Shown piece by piece: positions 45,998 through 52,677 of a stretch of 64,000 nt of DNA (within the stretch, counting starts at the first letter, position 1; each line of letters starts with the position of its first letter). This DNA is from Polyangium sp. 6x1 (lineage in GTDB: Bacteria; Myxococcota_A; Polyangia; Polyangiales; Polyangiaceae). The stretch is taken from NCBI RefSeq assembly GCF_029946515.1, contig NZ_JARZHH010000039.1, forward strand, positions 1 to 64,000, written 5' to 3'. Below the pieces are notes generated by a model. That model was given only the letters and a program-made list of their open reading frames with translations. It did no database searches and had not been told where the DNA came from. Both the position numbers and the translations under genes were made by a program.

Positions 45998-46890
45998 GCC
46001 TCGCGGATCTTCCCCTCCACGACATGCGACGGGCGGCCTCGCTCGACGCGCTCTGCGGCCTCGTTTCGGAGCGGCACGCGCGCGGCGAGGCCACGGTCCT
46101 GCTCGCGGGCGGGACCGACTGGGTCGTCGAGCAGGAGCTCAAGCCCCCGCGCCCCGACGCCGATCCCCTGCCCCTCGTCGTCGACGTCTCCCGCATGGAC
46201 GAGCTCCGCGGCATCACGGTCACGCGCGGCCTCTTGCGCATCGGCGCGGCCACGACGTACCTCGAGATGCGCCGCCACCCCGCGATCCTCGAGCGCGCCC
46301 CGATGCTCGTGGAGATGGCCCGCGAGCTCGGCGCGATCCAGATCCAGGCCCGCGGCACGCTCGGCGGTAACCTCGCGACGGCCTCGCCCGCGGCCGACGG
46401 CGTGGCGGCGCTCGCGGCGTACGACGCCTCGATCGTCGTGAAGAGCGTCCGCGGCGAGCGCCGGATCCCCTTCTCCGCGCTGCAAACAGGGTACAAGCAG
46501 AGCAGCCGCGCGCCGGACGAGGTCATCGTCGCCGTGGAGATCGCGCTCCCGCCCGAGGGATCGCCCTGGATCTGGCGCAAGGTCGGCACGCGGCGGGCGC
46601 AGGCCATCTCGAAGGTCGCGCTCGCGGGCATCGCGGTCCGCTCCGAGGATCGGGTCGTACGGCTCGGCCTCGGCATGGCCTCCGTCGCGCCCGTCACCGC
46701 GACCCTCTTCCAGACGCGCGCCCTCGTCCTCTCGCGACCCCTGCCCGCGATCACCGCAGACGCCCTCGACGCCGCCGTCCTCTCGGACATCGCGCCGATC
46801 GACGACGTCCGCTCGACGCGCGAGTACCGCAAGCACGCCGCGAAGGCCGTCGTGCGGGGCTTCCTCCGCGACCTCGGCGCGCCCGTCTGA
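45994..46890 (+). CDS. FAD-binding medium subunit of the molybdoenzyme
   Basis: 298 residues of the CO dehydrogenase/xanthine dehydrogenase flavoprotein family. FAD-contact segments: VLLAGGTDWVVEQ near the N-terminus and QARGTLGGNLATASPAAD, then the C-terminal KVGTRRAQAISKVALAG. GTG 45994 overlaps the small-subunit stop and is preceded by GGGAGGGG. Last gene of the cluster; the reading direction and overlaps make one operon from the XdhC-like gene to here likely. Confidence 0.93.
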   Translation: MSLADLPLHDMRRAASLDALCGLVSERHARGEATVLLAGGTDWVVEQELKPPRPDADPLPLVVDVSRMDELRGITVTRGLLRIGAATTYLEMRRHPAILERAPMLVEMARELGAIQIQARGTLGGNLATASPAADGVAALAAYDASIVVKSVRGERRIPFSALQTGYKQSSRAPDEVIVAVEIALPPEGSPWIWRKVGTRRAQAISKVALAGIAVRSEDRVVRLGLGMASVAPVTATLFQTRALVLSRPLPAITADALDAAVLSDIAPIDDVRSTREYRKHAAKAVVRGFLRDLGAPV

Positions 46891-46919
46891 AAACTCGTTT
46901 GGCTCGCCAAACTACCCCC

Positions 46920-47426
46920 ATGCCCGACGATCTCTCCTTTCGCCCGATCCGCCCCGAGGACGATCCTGCGGTCGCCGCGATCATCCGCGCCGTGATGCCC
47001 GAGTTTGGCGCGGACGGCCCTGGCTTTGCCATTCACGACCCCGAGGTCTCGGCGATGAGCGCGGCGTATGCGGGTCCTCGCTCCGCGTATTTCGTCGTCG
47101 AAATGGCGGGCCGGGTCGTGGGCGGCGCGGGGCTCGGTCCACTCGAAGGCGGCGACACGGACACGGCGGAGCTGCGCAAGATGTACTTTTTGCGCGAGGC
47201 GCGCGGCAAAGGAATGGGCGAGCGCCTGCTCCGGCACGTCCTCGACGTCGCGCGGGAGCGTGGGTTTGCCCGCGTCTACCTGGAGACGCTCACGGGCATG
47301 GATTCCGCGATGCGCCTCTACGAGCGCCTCGGCTTTCGCCGGCTCGATCGTCAGCTCGGGGGCACCGGACACCACGGCTGCAATCGTTTCTACATGCTCG
47401 ATCTGGTCGCGGCGCCGACCACCTGA
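46920..47426 (+). CDS. GNAT family N-acetyltransferase
   Basis: 168 residues from ATG 46920 (a TTG lies at 46899). Typical GNAT core: FRPIRPEDDPAVAAIIRAV, strand VVEMAGRVVGGAGLGPL, KMYFLREARGKGMGERLLRHVL with the RGKGMG acetyl-CoA loop, and the final VYLETLTGMDSAMRLYERLGFRRL, which is close to MnaT/PhnO-like small-molecule acetyltransferases. Substrate unknown. Confidence 0.92.
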   Translation: MPDDLSFRPIRPEDDPAVAAIIRAVMPEFGADGPGFAIHDPEVSAMSAAYAGPRSAYFVVEMAGRVVGGAGLGPLEGGDTDTAELRKMYFLREARGKGMGERLLRHVLDVARERGFARVYLETLTGMDSAMRLYERLGFRRLDRQLGGTGHHGCNRFYMLDLVAAPTT

Positions 47427-47450
47427 AACGAGGGACAAGCTGCTCTTGAC

Positions 47451-47480
47451 TTGACCTTCCTCGGCGCGGATGGCTTTACT
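47451..47480 (+). promoter_or_regulatory. Candidate sigma70-type promoter of the coiled-coil lipoprotein
   Basis: TTGACC (47451-47456), 18-bp spacer and TTTACT (47475-47480). Initiation 7-8 nt later would fall on the ATG at 47488, giving a leaderless or near-leaderless mRNA. A second TTGACT at 47446 overlaps. Confidence 0.35.
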
Positions 47481-47487
47481 TCAGCCC

Positions 47488-48411
47488 ATGAACGGTCTTC
47501 GAGCGTTTTCCCTCGCCATCTTGCTCGCCACGAGCGCCGTCGCTTGCTCTGCCCCGAAGCCCGAGCCTGAAATCGCCTCCTCGGCGACGCAGCCCGGATA
47601 CGCGCAGGACTATCCGACCGTCATCCAGCAGATCGTCAAGGATTTCGGCCGCGACGACGATGATGCGCGGACGCTCGCCTCCGGTTTTTCCGAGTACTCG
47701 AAGGGGCTCAAGGCGCCCGACTGGAGCGTCGTTGGTGACATTCACCGCACGGCGAACGACGCGGGCCGGAGCCACGCGTACGTCGAGCGCACCCGCGAGG
47801 TCCAGGGCGCAGCGGCGTTTTTCGTCGCCGAGCAGGACGAGATCGTCAAGAAGGTCGCCGGCTCGGCCACGTATGTGGCCAAGCAAAAGGGCTGCGAGGT
47901 CGACCTCTCGGGGACCGTCAACAAGGCGCTCTCGGATTCCGTCGGCAAGCAGCTCGAGAAGCGGCTCCGCGAGCGGAACGAGGCCCACGCCATCATCGAC
48001 CAACATCGGACCAAGCTCGGCAAGGAAGACGCGGCCACGCTGGAAGAGCAAGCCGATCAGATCAGCCGTTCGAGTTACCTCGTGCACATCGCGATGGTCG
48101 AGGAGAAGGTCCGCCTGCGCGCGCTCATCGAAGAGGCCGAGCAGGTGAAAAAGACGCTCGACGATTACATCGCCCGCGAGCGCGCCTCGCAGAGCAAGGG
48201 CGACGACGCGGAGAAGAAGGCCAGCGAGGCCCGGATCACCCGTGCGAACGAGAGCAAGGCGCAGATCGACAGCTCGCTCACGCAGGCCCGCGAGATGGAG
48301 CAAAAGATGGAGGAGCGCATCGCGGCCGCGCAGAAGCGGCACAACGACGCGATGACGGCCCTGCTCGCCGACGACGACAAACGGGCGAAGGACGCGGGGC
48401 AAAAGAAATAA
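47488..48411 (+). CDS. Coiled-coil lipoprotein of unknown function
   Basis: 307 residues from ATG 47488 (ATG 47470 is an alternative). Signal peptide with lipobox AVAC. The mature part is almost entirely helical and charged: VIQQIVKDFGRDD, a central region ending KQKGCEVDL, and long heptad segments (MVEEKVRLRALIEEAEQVKKTL; QAREMEQKMEERIAAAQKRH). It resembles periplasmic rods or spacers. No partner gene is adjacent. Confidence 0.82.
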   Translation: MNGLRAFSLAILLATSAVACSAPKPEPEIASSATQPGYAQDYPTVIQQIVKDFGRDDDDARTLASGFSEYSKGLKAPDWSVVGDIHRTANDAGRSHAYVERTREVQGAAAFFVAEQDEIVKKVAGSATYVAKQKGCEVDLSGTVNKALSDSVGKQLEKRLRERNEAHAIIDQHRTKLGKEDAATLEEQADQISRSSYLVHIAMVEEKVRLRALIEEAEQVKKTLDDYIARERASQSKGDDAEKKASEARITRANESKAQIDSSLTQAREMEQKMEERIAAAQKRHNDAMTALLADDDKRAKDAGQKK

Positions 48412-48482
48412 CGCAACTGCCGGGCCTCTCGGGTCGATGAAGCGAGGGCGAGACCCAGCTCTCGCTTCCCTGGAGGTCCCTC

Positions 48483-48686
48483 ATGCCCTCGTTTTTCCCG
48501 TTTCCAGGCTCCGAACGAACGCTCCCTCCGGCCTTTGCGGCCGACGTCCCGGCGCCGCGTCCCGCGCGGGCCGATCCCACGCTCGCATCCACCCCGCCGC
48601 CGGCGAGCGGCGGGATGGATCTCGCGTGGGACGACACGCAGCCGATGAGCGTGATCGAGATCGATCAATCCGCGGCGAAGCAGTAG
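48483..48686 (+). CDS. Small Pro/Ala-rich protein
   Basis: 67 residues. GGAGGT sits six bases before the ATG, which supports translation. The sequence is Pro/Ala-rich and ends in an acidic tail LAWDDTQPMSVIEIDQ. No signal peptide or membrane helix. It converges on the lectin-like lipoprotein, with 22 bp of 3' overlap. Unknown function. Confidence 0.55.
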   Translation: MPSFFPFPGSERTLPPAFAADVPAPRPARADPTLASTPPPASGGMDLAWDDTQPMSVIEIDQSAAKQ

Positions 48687-49510
48687 ACGCGCCCGCTACC
48701 GCCCTTCGGAGCGGTGTCGCCGCAATTCCCGTTGGCGTGCACCGAATTCCACGGCCTGTACATCGCGTCCATGCTCCCGCCGGGACCGAGCCCATCGCTA
48801 TGGCCCACCTGGGCGGTCATCATGATGTCTTCGGACGTCCAGTCCGCGCAGGTTTGTCCGAGGATGACGGTGCCGTCCCGCGCCGTGCCGGTGAGGACGT
48901 CGTGCTCGTTCGGCGTGGGGGAGTTTGGCCACTGACCCGGCACCTTCTCGCCTTTTTCGTCGAGAAATACCTCGGGATCGCCGTATCTCTCGTGCAGCTC
49001 CGTCAGGTTCGCCGCCACGAGCGCGCCCTTCGCGTTGTACCAGGGTCCGGCGCCGATCCTCTCCTTGGCGTGCACGGGCTCTCCATTGAAGCCCTTCTCG
49101 ACGCTGAGGTAGGCGCGCCACATTTTCGCCCCGGCGCCGACCGCGGCGGCCAGGTCCTGGCACCTCTTGTCGGCCCCGGCGAGCCCGCCCAGGTTGGCCG
49201 TCTTGCTCCCGGTGCTGGAGACGAAGAAGCTGAGCCCCTTCGCTTCACTGCCGCCGGCGCCGCCGGTGCCGCCCATACCGCCGGCGCCGCCCATGCCGCC
49301 GGTGCCGCCCATGCCGCCGGTGCCGCCGCCACCGCTGCCCCCACCGCCAGCGCCGCCGCCGCCGCTGCCGCTGGCGGAGCTACTGCTGGAACTGGTGCTG
49401 TTCGTGCTGCCGCTGCCCTGGTCGTCGCCGCACCCGATGGCGGCGAGCGTGAGGCCAAGACCGACGAGGACGCCGAAGCTGCGAAGATGGTGCGTGCCCA
49501 ATCGTTTCAT
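48665..49510 (-). CDS. Lectin-like (DUF1554-type) lipoprotein with Gly-rich linker
   Basis: 281 residues. Lipobox AAIGC, a Ser run, then a Gly/Met/Thr-rich linker of about 50 residues (GGTGGMGGAGGMGG-type), then a compact C-type-lectin/endostatin-like domain: LSFFVSSTGSKTANLGGL, GADKRCQDLAAAVGAG, WRAYLSVE, RIGAGPWYNAKGALVA, and paired Cys at TCADWTS, NCGD and VYCFAAD. This domain is common in myxobacterial surface lipoproteins. AGGAGA precedes ATG 49510. Ligand unknown. Confidence 0.87.
   Translation of the reverse strand: MKRLGTHHLRSFGVLVGLGLTLAAIGCGDDQGSGSTNSTSSSSSSASGSGGGGAGGGGSGGGGTGGMGGTGGMGGAGGMGGTGGAGGSEAKGLSFFVSSTGSKTANLGGLAGADKRCQDLAAAVGAGAKMWRAYLSVEKGFNGEPVHAKERIGAGPWYNAKGALVAANLTELHERYGDPEVFLDEKGEKVPGQWPNSPTPNEHDVLTGTARDGTVILGQTCADWTSEDIMMTAQVGHSDGLGPGGSMDAMYRPWNSVHANGNCGDTAPKGGSGRVYCFAAD
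49243..49366 (-). repeat. Low-complexity repeat encoding the Gly-rich linker of the lectin-like lipoprotein
   Basis: Short tandem units encode GGMGGTGGMGGAGG on the minus strand, much like the linker of the GH9 enzyme at the start of the window. Confidence 0.75.
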
Positions 49511-49781
49511 TCAAGTCTCCTGAGGAAGGTTGCTTCGAGGCCGAACGATCGCGTACGCGCGGCGGTGCGTCCAGACAGGAGCCAGATCGCGCGCCATCGA
49601 GAACGGCTCGACGTAAGCTCCTTCCGAAAGGCGCGCCTCGTCCTGCGCCTACCTCGTTGAAAAGGTTTGTCTCGACCACCCGCTCGGGGGCAAGCGCGAA
49701 AATGAGAATTCGTTGCGGTCGTGCGGCAGCATCGTGCCGACTTCGTCGAGGATCACGAACCTGGAGGGGCCGACCGGCGGG
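49511..49781. other. Intergenic region without a convincing gene
   Basis: 271 bp upstream of the lectin-like lipoprotein and downstream of the next minus-strand gene. A minus-strand frame around 49680-49770 reads RFVILDEVGTMLPHDRNEF, which looks more protein-like than its surroundings, but it has no start, no domain context and ends quickly. It may be a degraded gene end. Confidence 0.4.
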
Positions 49782-50174
49782 CTACTCCTTCGTGTGCTCG
49801 GGCATCGGGGCGAGCGCCTTCCGAATCGCCTCCTCGCGCGCGGCGCGCGCGTGCTTTCGGCCCTCCACGATCGACTCGACGGCGAGGTTCGCCTCGATGT
49901 CGTCCGCGAGCTCGTCGGCCGCGAGCCGCGCGATCGCTTCGAGCCGCGGCCCGAGCCGCGCCCGCAGCCGCTCCTTGATGGCATCCTTGAGAATCTCGCG
50001 CGCCGCCGCGCGTGTCAGCGCCGCGGCCTCGCTGTAGAGCACCTTCGAGACCTCGAGATCGAGGAAATCCGTGCCCTCGGGCCCCTCGGCCCGCCGCCCC
50101 TCGCCGTGGCCCTCGTGCCTCTCGTCGCGCCGCTCGCCCGGCCCCTCGGGCCCTTCCCTGCGATGATCCTGCAT
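49782..50174 (-). CDS. Unknown basic/acidic helical protein
   Basis: 130 residues. The N-terminal 35 residues are extremely polar (His, Arg, Gly, Glu) and look disordered; the remainder is helical with alternating charge (LYSEAAALTRAAAREILKDAIKERLRARLG). No signal peptide. Not recognised. It lies 66 bp after the TerB-like gene on the same strand and may share its transcript. Confidence 0.6.
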   Translation of the reverse strand: MQDHRREGPEGPGERRDERHEGHGEGRRAEGPEGTDFLDLEVSKVLYSEAAALTRAAAREILKDAIKERLRARLGPRLEAIARLAADELADDIEANLAVESIVEGRKHARAAREEAIRKALAPMPEHTKE

Positions 50175-50240
50175 GTCGCCTCCGACACGCAGCGTAGCGG
50201 CGACGTCGAGGCGCCGGAAGGGCCACCCGAGGCCGATCGA

Positions 50241-50624
50241 TCAGAGCAGGTCGAGGTGCTTCTTGGCGCTGTGCTCGGCGGCCTCGACGATTTTCTTCGC
50301 CTCGTCCGCGTCGAGCTCGAGCTTCGCGCAGAGATCCTCCACGAATTTCTTCTCGGTCTCGTGCTGCTCGCCGTCGACGTACGTGAGAAACACGGCGTGC
50401 CGCAGGAGCACGCGGCGATCGTCGAACGGCATGTCCCAGACGGGGATGTCGTCGAGGGTCTTCTTCTCGGCCGCGTACGCGCGGATCTCGGCGGCCTGCT
50501 CCTCCGTCGCCTCGAACGTGGAGATCAGCGCCTCGACCATCTCGCGTTCCTTCACGTCGAAGTGGCCGTCGGCCCAGGCAACGCTGACGAGCGACTTGAC
50601 GATCCCCATGTTCTCTTCGCGCAT
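50241..50624 (-). CDS. TerB-like (DUF533-type) small cytoplasmic protein
   Basis: 127 residues from ATG 50624. It matches the TerB/tellurite-resistance-like helical fold: SLVSVAWADGHFDVKEREMVEALI (an acidic helix start), RHAVFLTYVDGEQHETEKKFVEDL as the second copy of the same AD(G) motif, and the C-terminal helix DEAKKIVEAAEHSAKK. The paired DGHFD / DGEQHE motifs are the internal repeat that may bind metal. No other ter genes are nearby, so tellurite resistance should not be assumed. Confidence 0.82.
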   Translation of the reverse strand: MREENMGIVKSLVSVAWADGHFDVKEREMVEALISTFEATEEQAAEIRAYAAEKKTLDDIPVWDMPFDDRRVLLRHAVFLTYVDGEQHETEKKFVEDLCAKLELDADEAKKIVEAAEHSAKKHLDLL

Positions 50625-50731
50625 GACGGAAGCTTTTGCCGTCACGCGCGGAGGGCGTCAAGCCCCCTCGTCGATCCCGCGGGCGCATAACGCTCCTCCC
50701 GGGCCCGACGATGCGATACCTTCCCGCCCCG

Positions 50732-51175
50732 ATGGAGCCCCCCCTCGCCGTCCACCACGTCGCCGTCGTCGTCGCCGACCTCGATCGAGCCGAGCGTTTT
50801 TATTCGGGCGTGCTCGGCCTCCCCGTCCTTCGCCGCTGGGACGACGCCGCAGGGCAGCCGCGCTCGGTATGGCTCGCGCTCGCGGGCGGCGCGTTTCTGG
50901 CGGTCGAGCGCGCGTCCACGCCCGGGGGCTCCGCTCCGGCGAGCGGAGCTGCGCCCCCGAACCCCCGCTCGCCCCATGCCCCGCGCCGCGAGGACACGGC
51001 CCCCGGCCTGCATTGCCTCGCGCTCGGCATCCGCCCGGACGCGCGCGAGCGCTGGCGCACGACCCTCGCCGAGGCAGGTTTTCCCGTCGAACGCGAGAGC
51101 CCGTATACCCTCTACACGCGTGACCCCGACGGAAACTTGATCGGCCTCAGCCACTTCCCCGATCCGGCTCCTTGA
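50732..51175 (+). CDS. VOC (glyoxalase/bleomycin resistance) protein with an in-frame repeat insertion
   Basis: 147 residues from ATG 50732 (ATG 50711 possible). First beta-alpha-beta-beta-beta module VHHVAVVVADLDRAERFYSGVLGLPVLRRW to GAFLAVERA, second module PGLHCLALGI to LYTRDPDGNLIGLSHF, with the usual DPDGN turn. Between the modules lies a Pro/Ala/Ser-rich stretch of about 25 residues encoded by copy 2 of the hairpin repeat; such a linker is not part of the fold. Exact reaction unknown. Confidence 0.82.
   Translation: MEPPLAVHHVAVVVADLDRAERFYSGVLGLPVLRRWDDAAGQPRSVWLALAGGAFLAVERASTPGGSAPASGAAPPNPRSPHAPRREDTAPGLHCLALGIRPDARERWRTTLAEAGFPVERESPYTLYTRDPDGNLIGLSHFPDPAP
50923..50966 (+). repeat. 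Interspersed hairpin repeat, copy 2 (inside the VOC gene, in frame)
   Basis: Left arm GGGGGC-TCC-GCTCCG (50924-50938), loop GCGAG, right arm CGGAGC-TGC-GCCCCC, then a GAACCCCC tail. Compared with copies 1 and 3 the inner stem has changed from GCTCGG/CCGAGC to GCTCCG/CGGAGC, a compensated pair swap. Translated sense-strand product is Pro/Ala/Ser-rich. Confidence 0.78.
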
Positions 51176-51190
51176 GGCAAAACCACCCCA

Positions 51191-52111
51191 ATGACAGGCC
51201 TCTCCCACCAGCGCTACCGCTTCGTCGCCCGCCCGGAGGACGCCGGCCAGAGGCTCGATCAGGTCCTCGCCGCGAACGTCCCGGGTCTCTCGCGCCGCAA
51301 GGCCCGCGTCGCCATCGACCTCGGCGGCGTCTTCGTCGACGGCGCACGCGTCAAGGTCGCCGGTCGCGCCATTCGGCCCGGACAAACCATCCTCGCCCAC
51401 CTCGGCGGCGCGCTCGACCGGGCGACCAAGGAGGTCGGCGCCGCCGCGCGCGCCAAAGACGAGGCGAGCCTGCCGCCCTTCCGCATCGCCTACAAAGACG
51501 ACGACCTCGTGGTCGTGGACAAACCCTCGGGCCTCGTCACGGCCCCGACGCCCGAGAGCGACCGGGGAAACCTCGCGGATCTGCTCGGCCGCGCCCTCGG
51601 CGGCACGATCTACGTCGTCCACCGCCTCGATCTCGACACGAGCGGGCTCGTCGTCTTCGCGCGGACGGAGAGCGCGAACCGCGCCCTCTCCGATCGAATT
51701 CGCGCCCATGATTTCGATCGCGTCTACCTCGCGGCGCTCCTCGGCCTCGTCGCCTGGGACGAACGCACCATCGAGGAGCCCGTCGCCGGGAAACGCGCCG
51801 TCTCCCACGCCACCGTGCTCGAGCGCCTCTCCCCGCCGGGCACCCCCGGCGCGACGCTGATGCGATTCCGCCTCACGACCGGCCGCACCCACCAGATTCG
51901 CCTGCACGCCCTCCACGAGGGCCACCCCGTCCTCGGCGATCGCAAGTACGGAAAGACGAGCCCGCTGGATCCGCCGCGCCTCGCGCTCCACGCGACCCGC
52001 CTCGGCTTCGTGCACCCCCGGACGGGCGAATCCCTCGCCTGGGAGAGCCCGTGGCCCGACGACCTCGCGCCCTGGCTCGAAGGATTGCGGACGGCCACGT
52101 CAGCTCATTGA
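51191..52111 (+). CDS. RluA-family pseudouridine synthase
   Basis: 306 residues: S4 RNA-binding domain (about 19-70), then the synthase domain with VVVDKPSGLVTAP, the catalytic motif HRLDLDTSGLVVF (Asp147), and GRTHQIRLHAL followed by HPVLGDRKYG. This is the full RluA/RluD order. It isomerises uridines in rRNA or tRNA; which site cannot be read. ATG 51191 is preceded by only a weak ribosome-binding site. Confidence 0.94.
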   Translation: MTGLSHQRYRFVARPEDAGQRLDQVLAANVPGLSRRKARVAIDLGGVFVDGARVKVAGRAIRPGQTILAHLGGALDRATKEVGAAARAKDEASLPPFRIAYKDDDLVVVDKPSGLVTAPTPESDRGNLADLLGRALGGTIYVVHRLDLDTSGLVVFARTESANRALSDRIRAHDFDRVYLAALLGLVAWDERTIEEPVAGKRAVSHATVLERLSPPGTPGATLMRFRLTTGRTHQIRLHALHEGHPVLGDRKYGKTSPLDPPRLALHATRLGFVHPRTGESLAWESPWPDDLAPWLEGLRTATSAH

Positions 52112-52143
52112 CGCCTCGCGCGCGCCATTCTATCACGCCGGGC

Positions 52144-52677
52144 ATGCTCGCCCGACGCGCCCTCCCCCTCGCCCTCGCGTCCCTCACCGGACTCCTCGCG
52201 CTGTCCTGCACGAAATACGAGCTCAACATGCGCGAGAACGCCCCGGCGAGCGCCTTCGCCGCCCTGCCCCCGAACACCGCGCGGATCTGCGTCCTCCGCC
52301 CGCACGGGGTCGCGGCGCTCGTCCCCGCCGTCGTGCACGACAATGTTCGGCTCGTCGGCATGACCAAGGGCCCGTCGTATTTTTGCTATCTCGCCGAGGC
52401 CGGCGTTCACAGGATCGTCACCCGGTACGGCGACGACGTGGACGCCGAGCTCGGCTCCGACACGCTGGTCGACGCGTCCCTGACCGCCGAGCCCGGGGGG
52501 CATTATTTCCTGCACCACGACGTCACGGCGATCCTGACGCTCTCGGTCGGCTGGGTCGACGCGACGCGGGCGAACGAAATGATCTCCGAATGCGACTACG
52601 CCGAGCTCGTCGCCGCCCCTTCGAACGAAAGCTTGCCCGCGCCCGGCGAAATCGTGCGCGCGTCGCGGCCTCAGTAA
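52144..52677 (+). CDS. DUF2846-like lipoprotein
   Basis: 177 residues: signal peptide with lipobox LALSC, then a beta-rich domain whose pattern (ARICVLRP, NVRLVGMTKGPSYFCYLAEAGVHRI, GGHYFLHHDV) follows DUF2846 lipoproteins, where a surface strand pair and a conserved Gly-x-Y-F turn occur. Function unknown. Start ATG 52144 follows non-coding-looking codons. It converges on the receptor gene with a 7-bp 3' overlap. Confidence 0.82.
   Translation: MLARRALPLALASLTGLLALSCTKYELNMRENAPASAFAALPPNTARICVLRPHGVAALVPAVVHDNVRLVGMTKGPSYFCYLAEAGVHRIVTRYGDDVDAELGSDTLVDASLTAEPGGHYFLHHDVTAILTLSVGWVDATRANEMISECDYAELVAAPSNESLPAPGEIVRASRPQ

Noticed and set aside
49649-49781. Minus-strand fragment reading FVILDEVGTMLPHD, resembling an ATPase Walker B segment
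   Set aside because: No start, no Walker A, about 40 codons only; may be a degraded gene end, but this cannot be supported.
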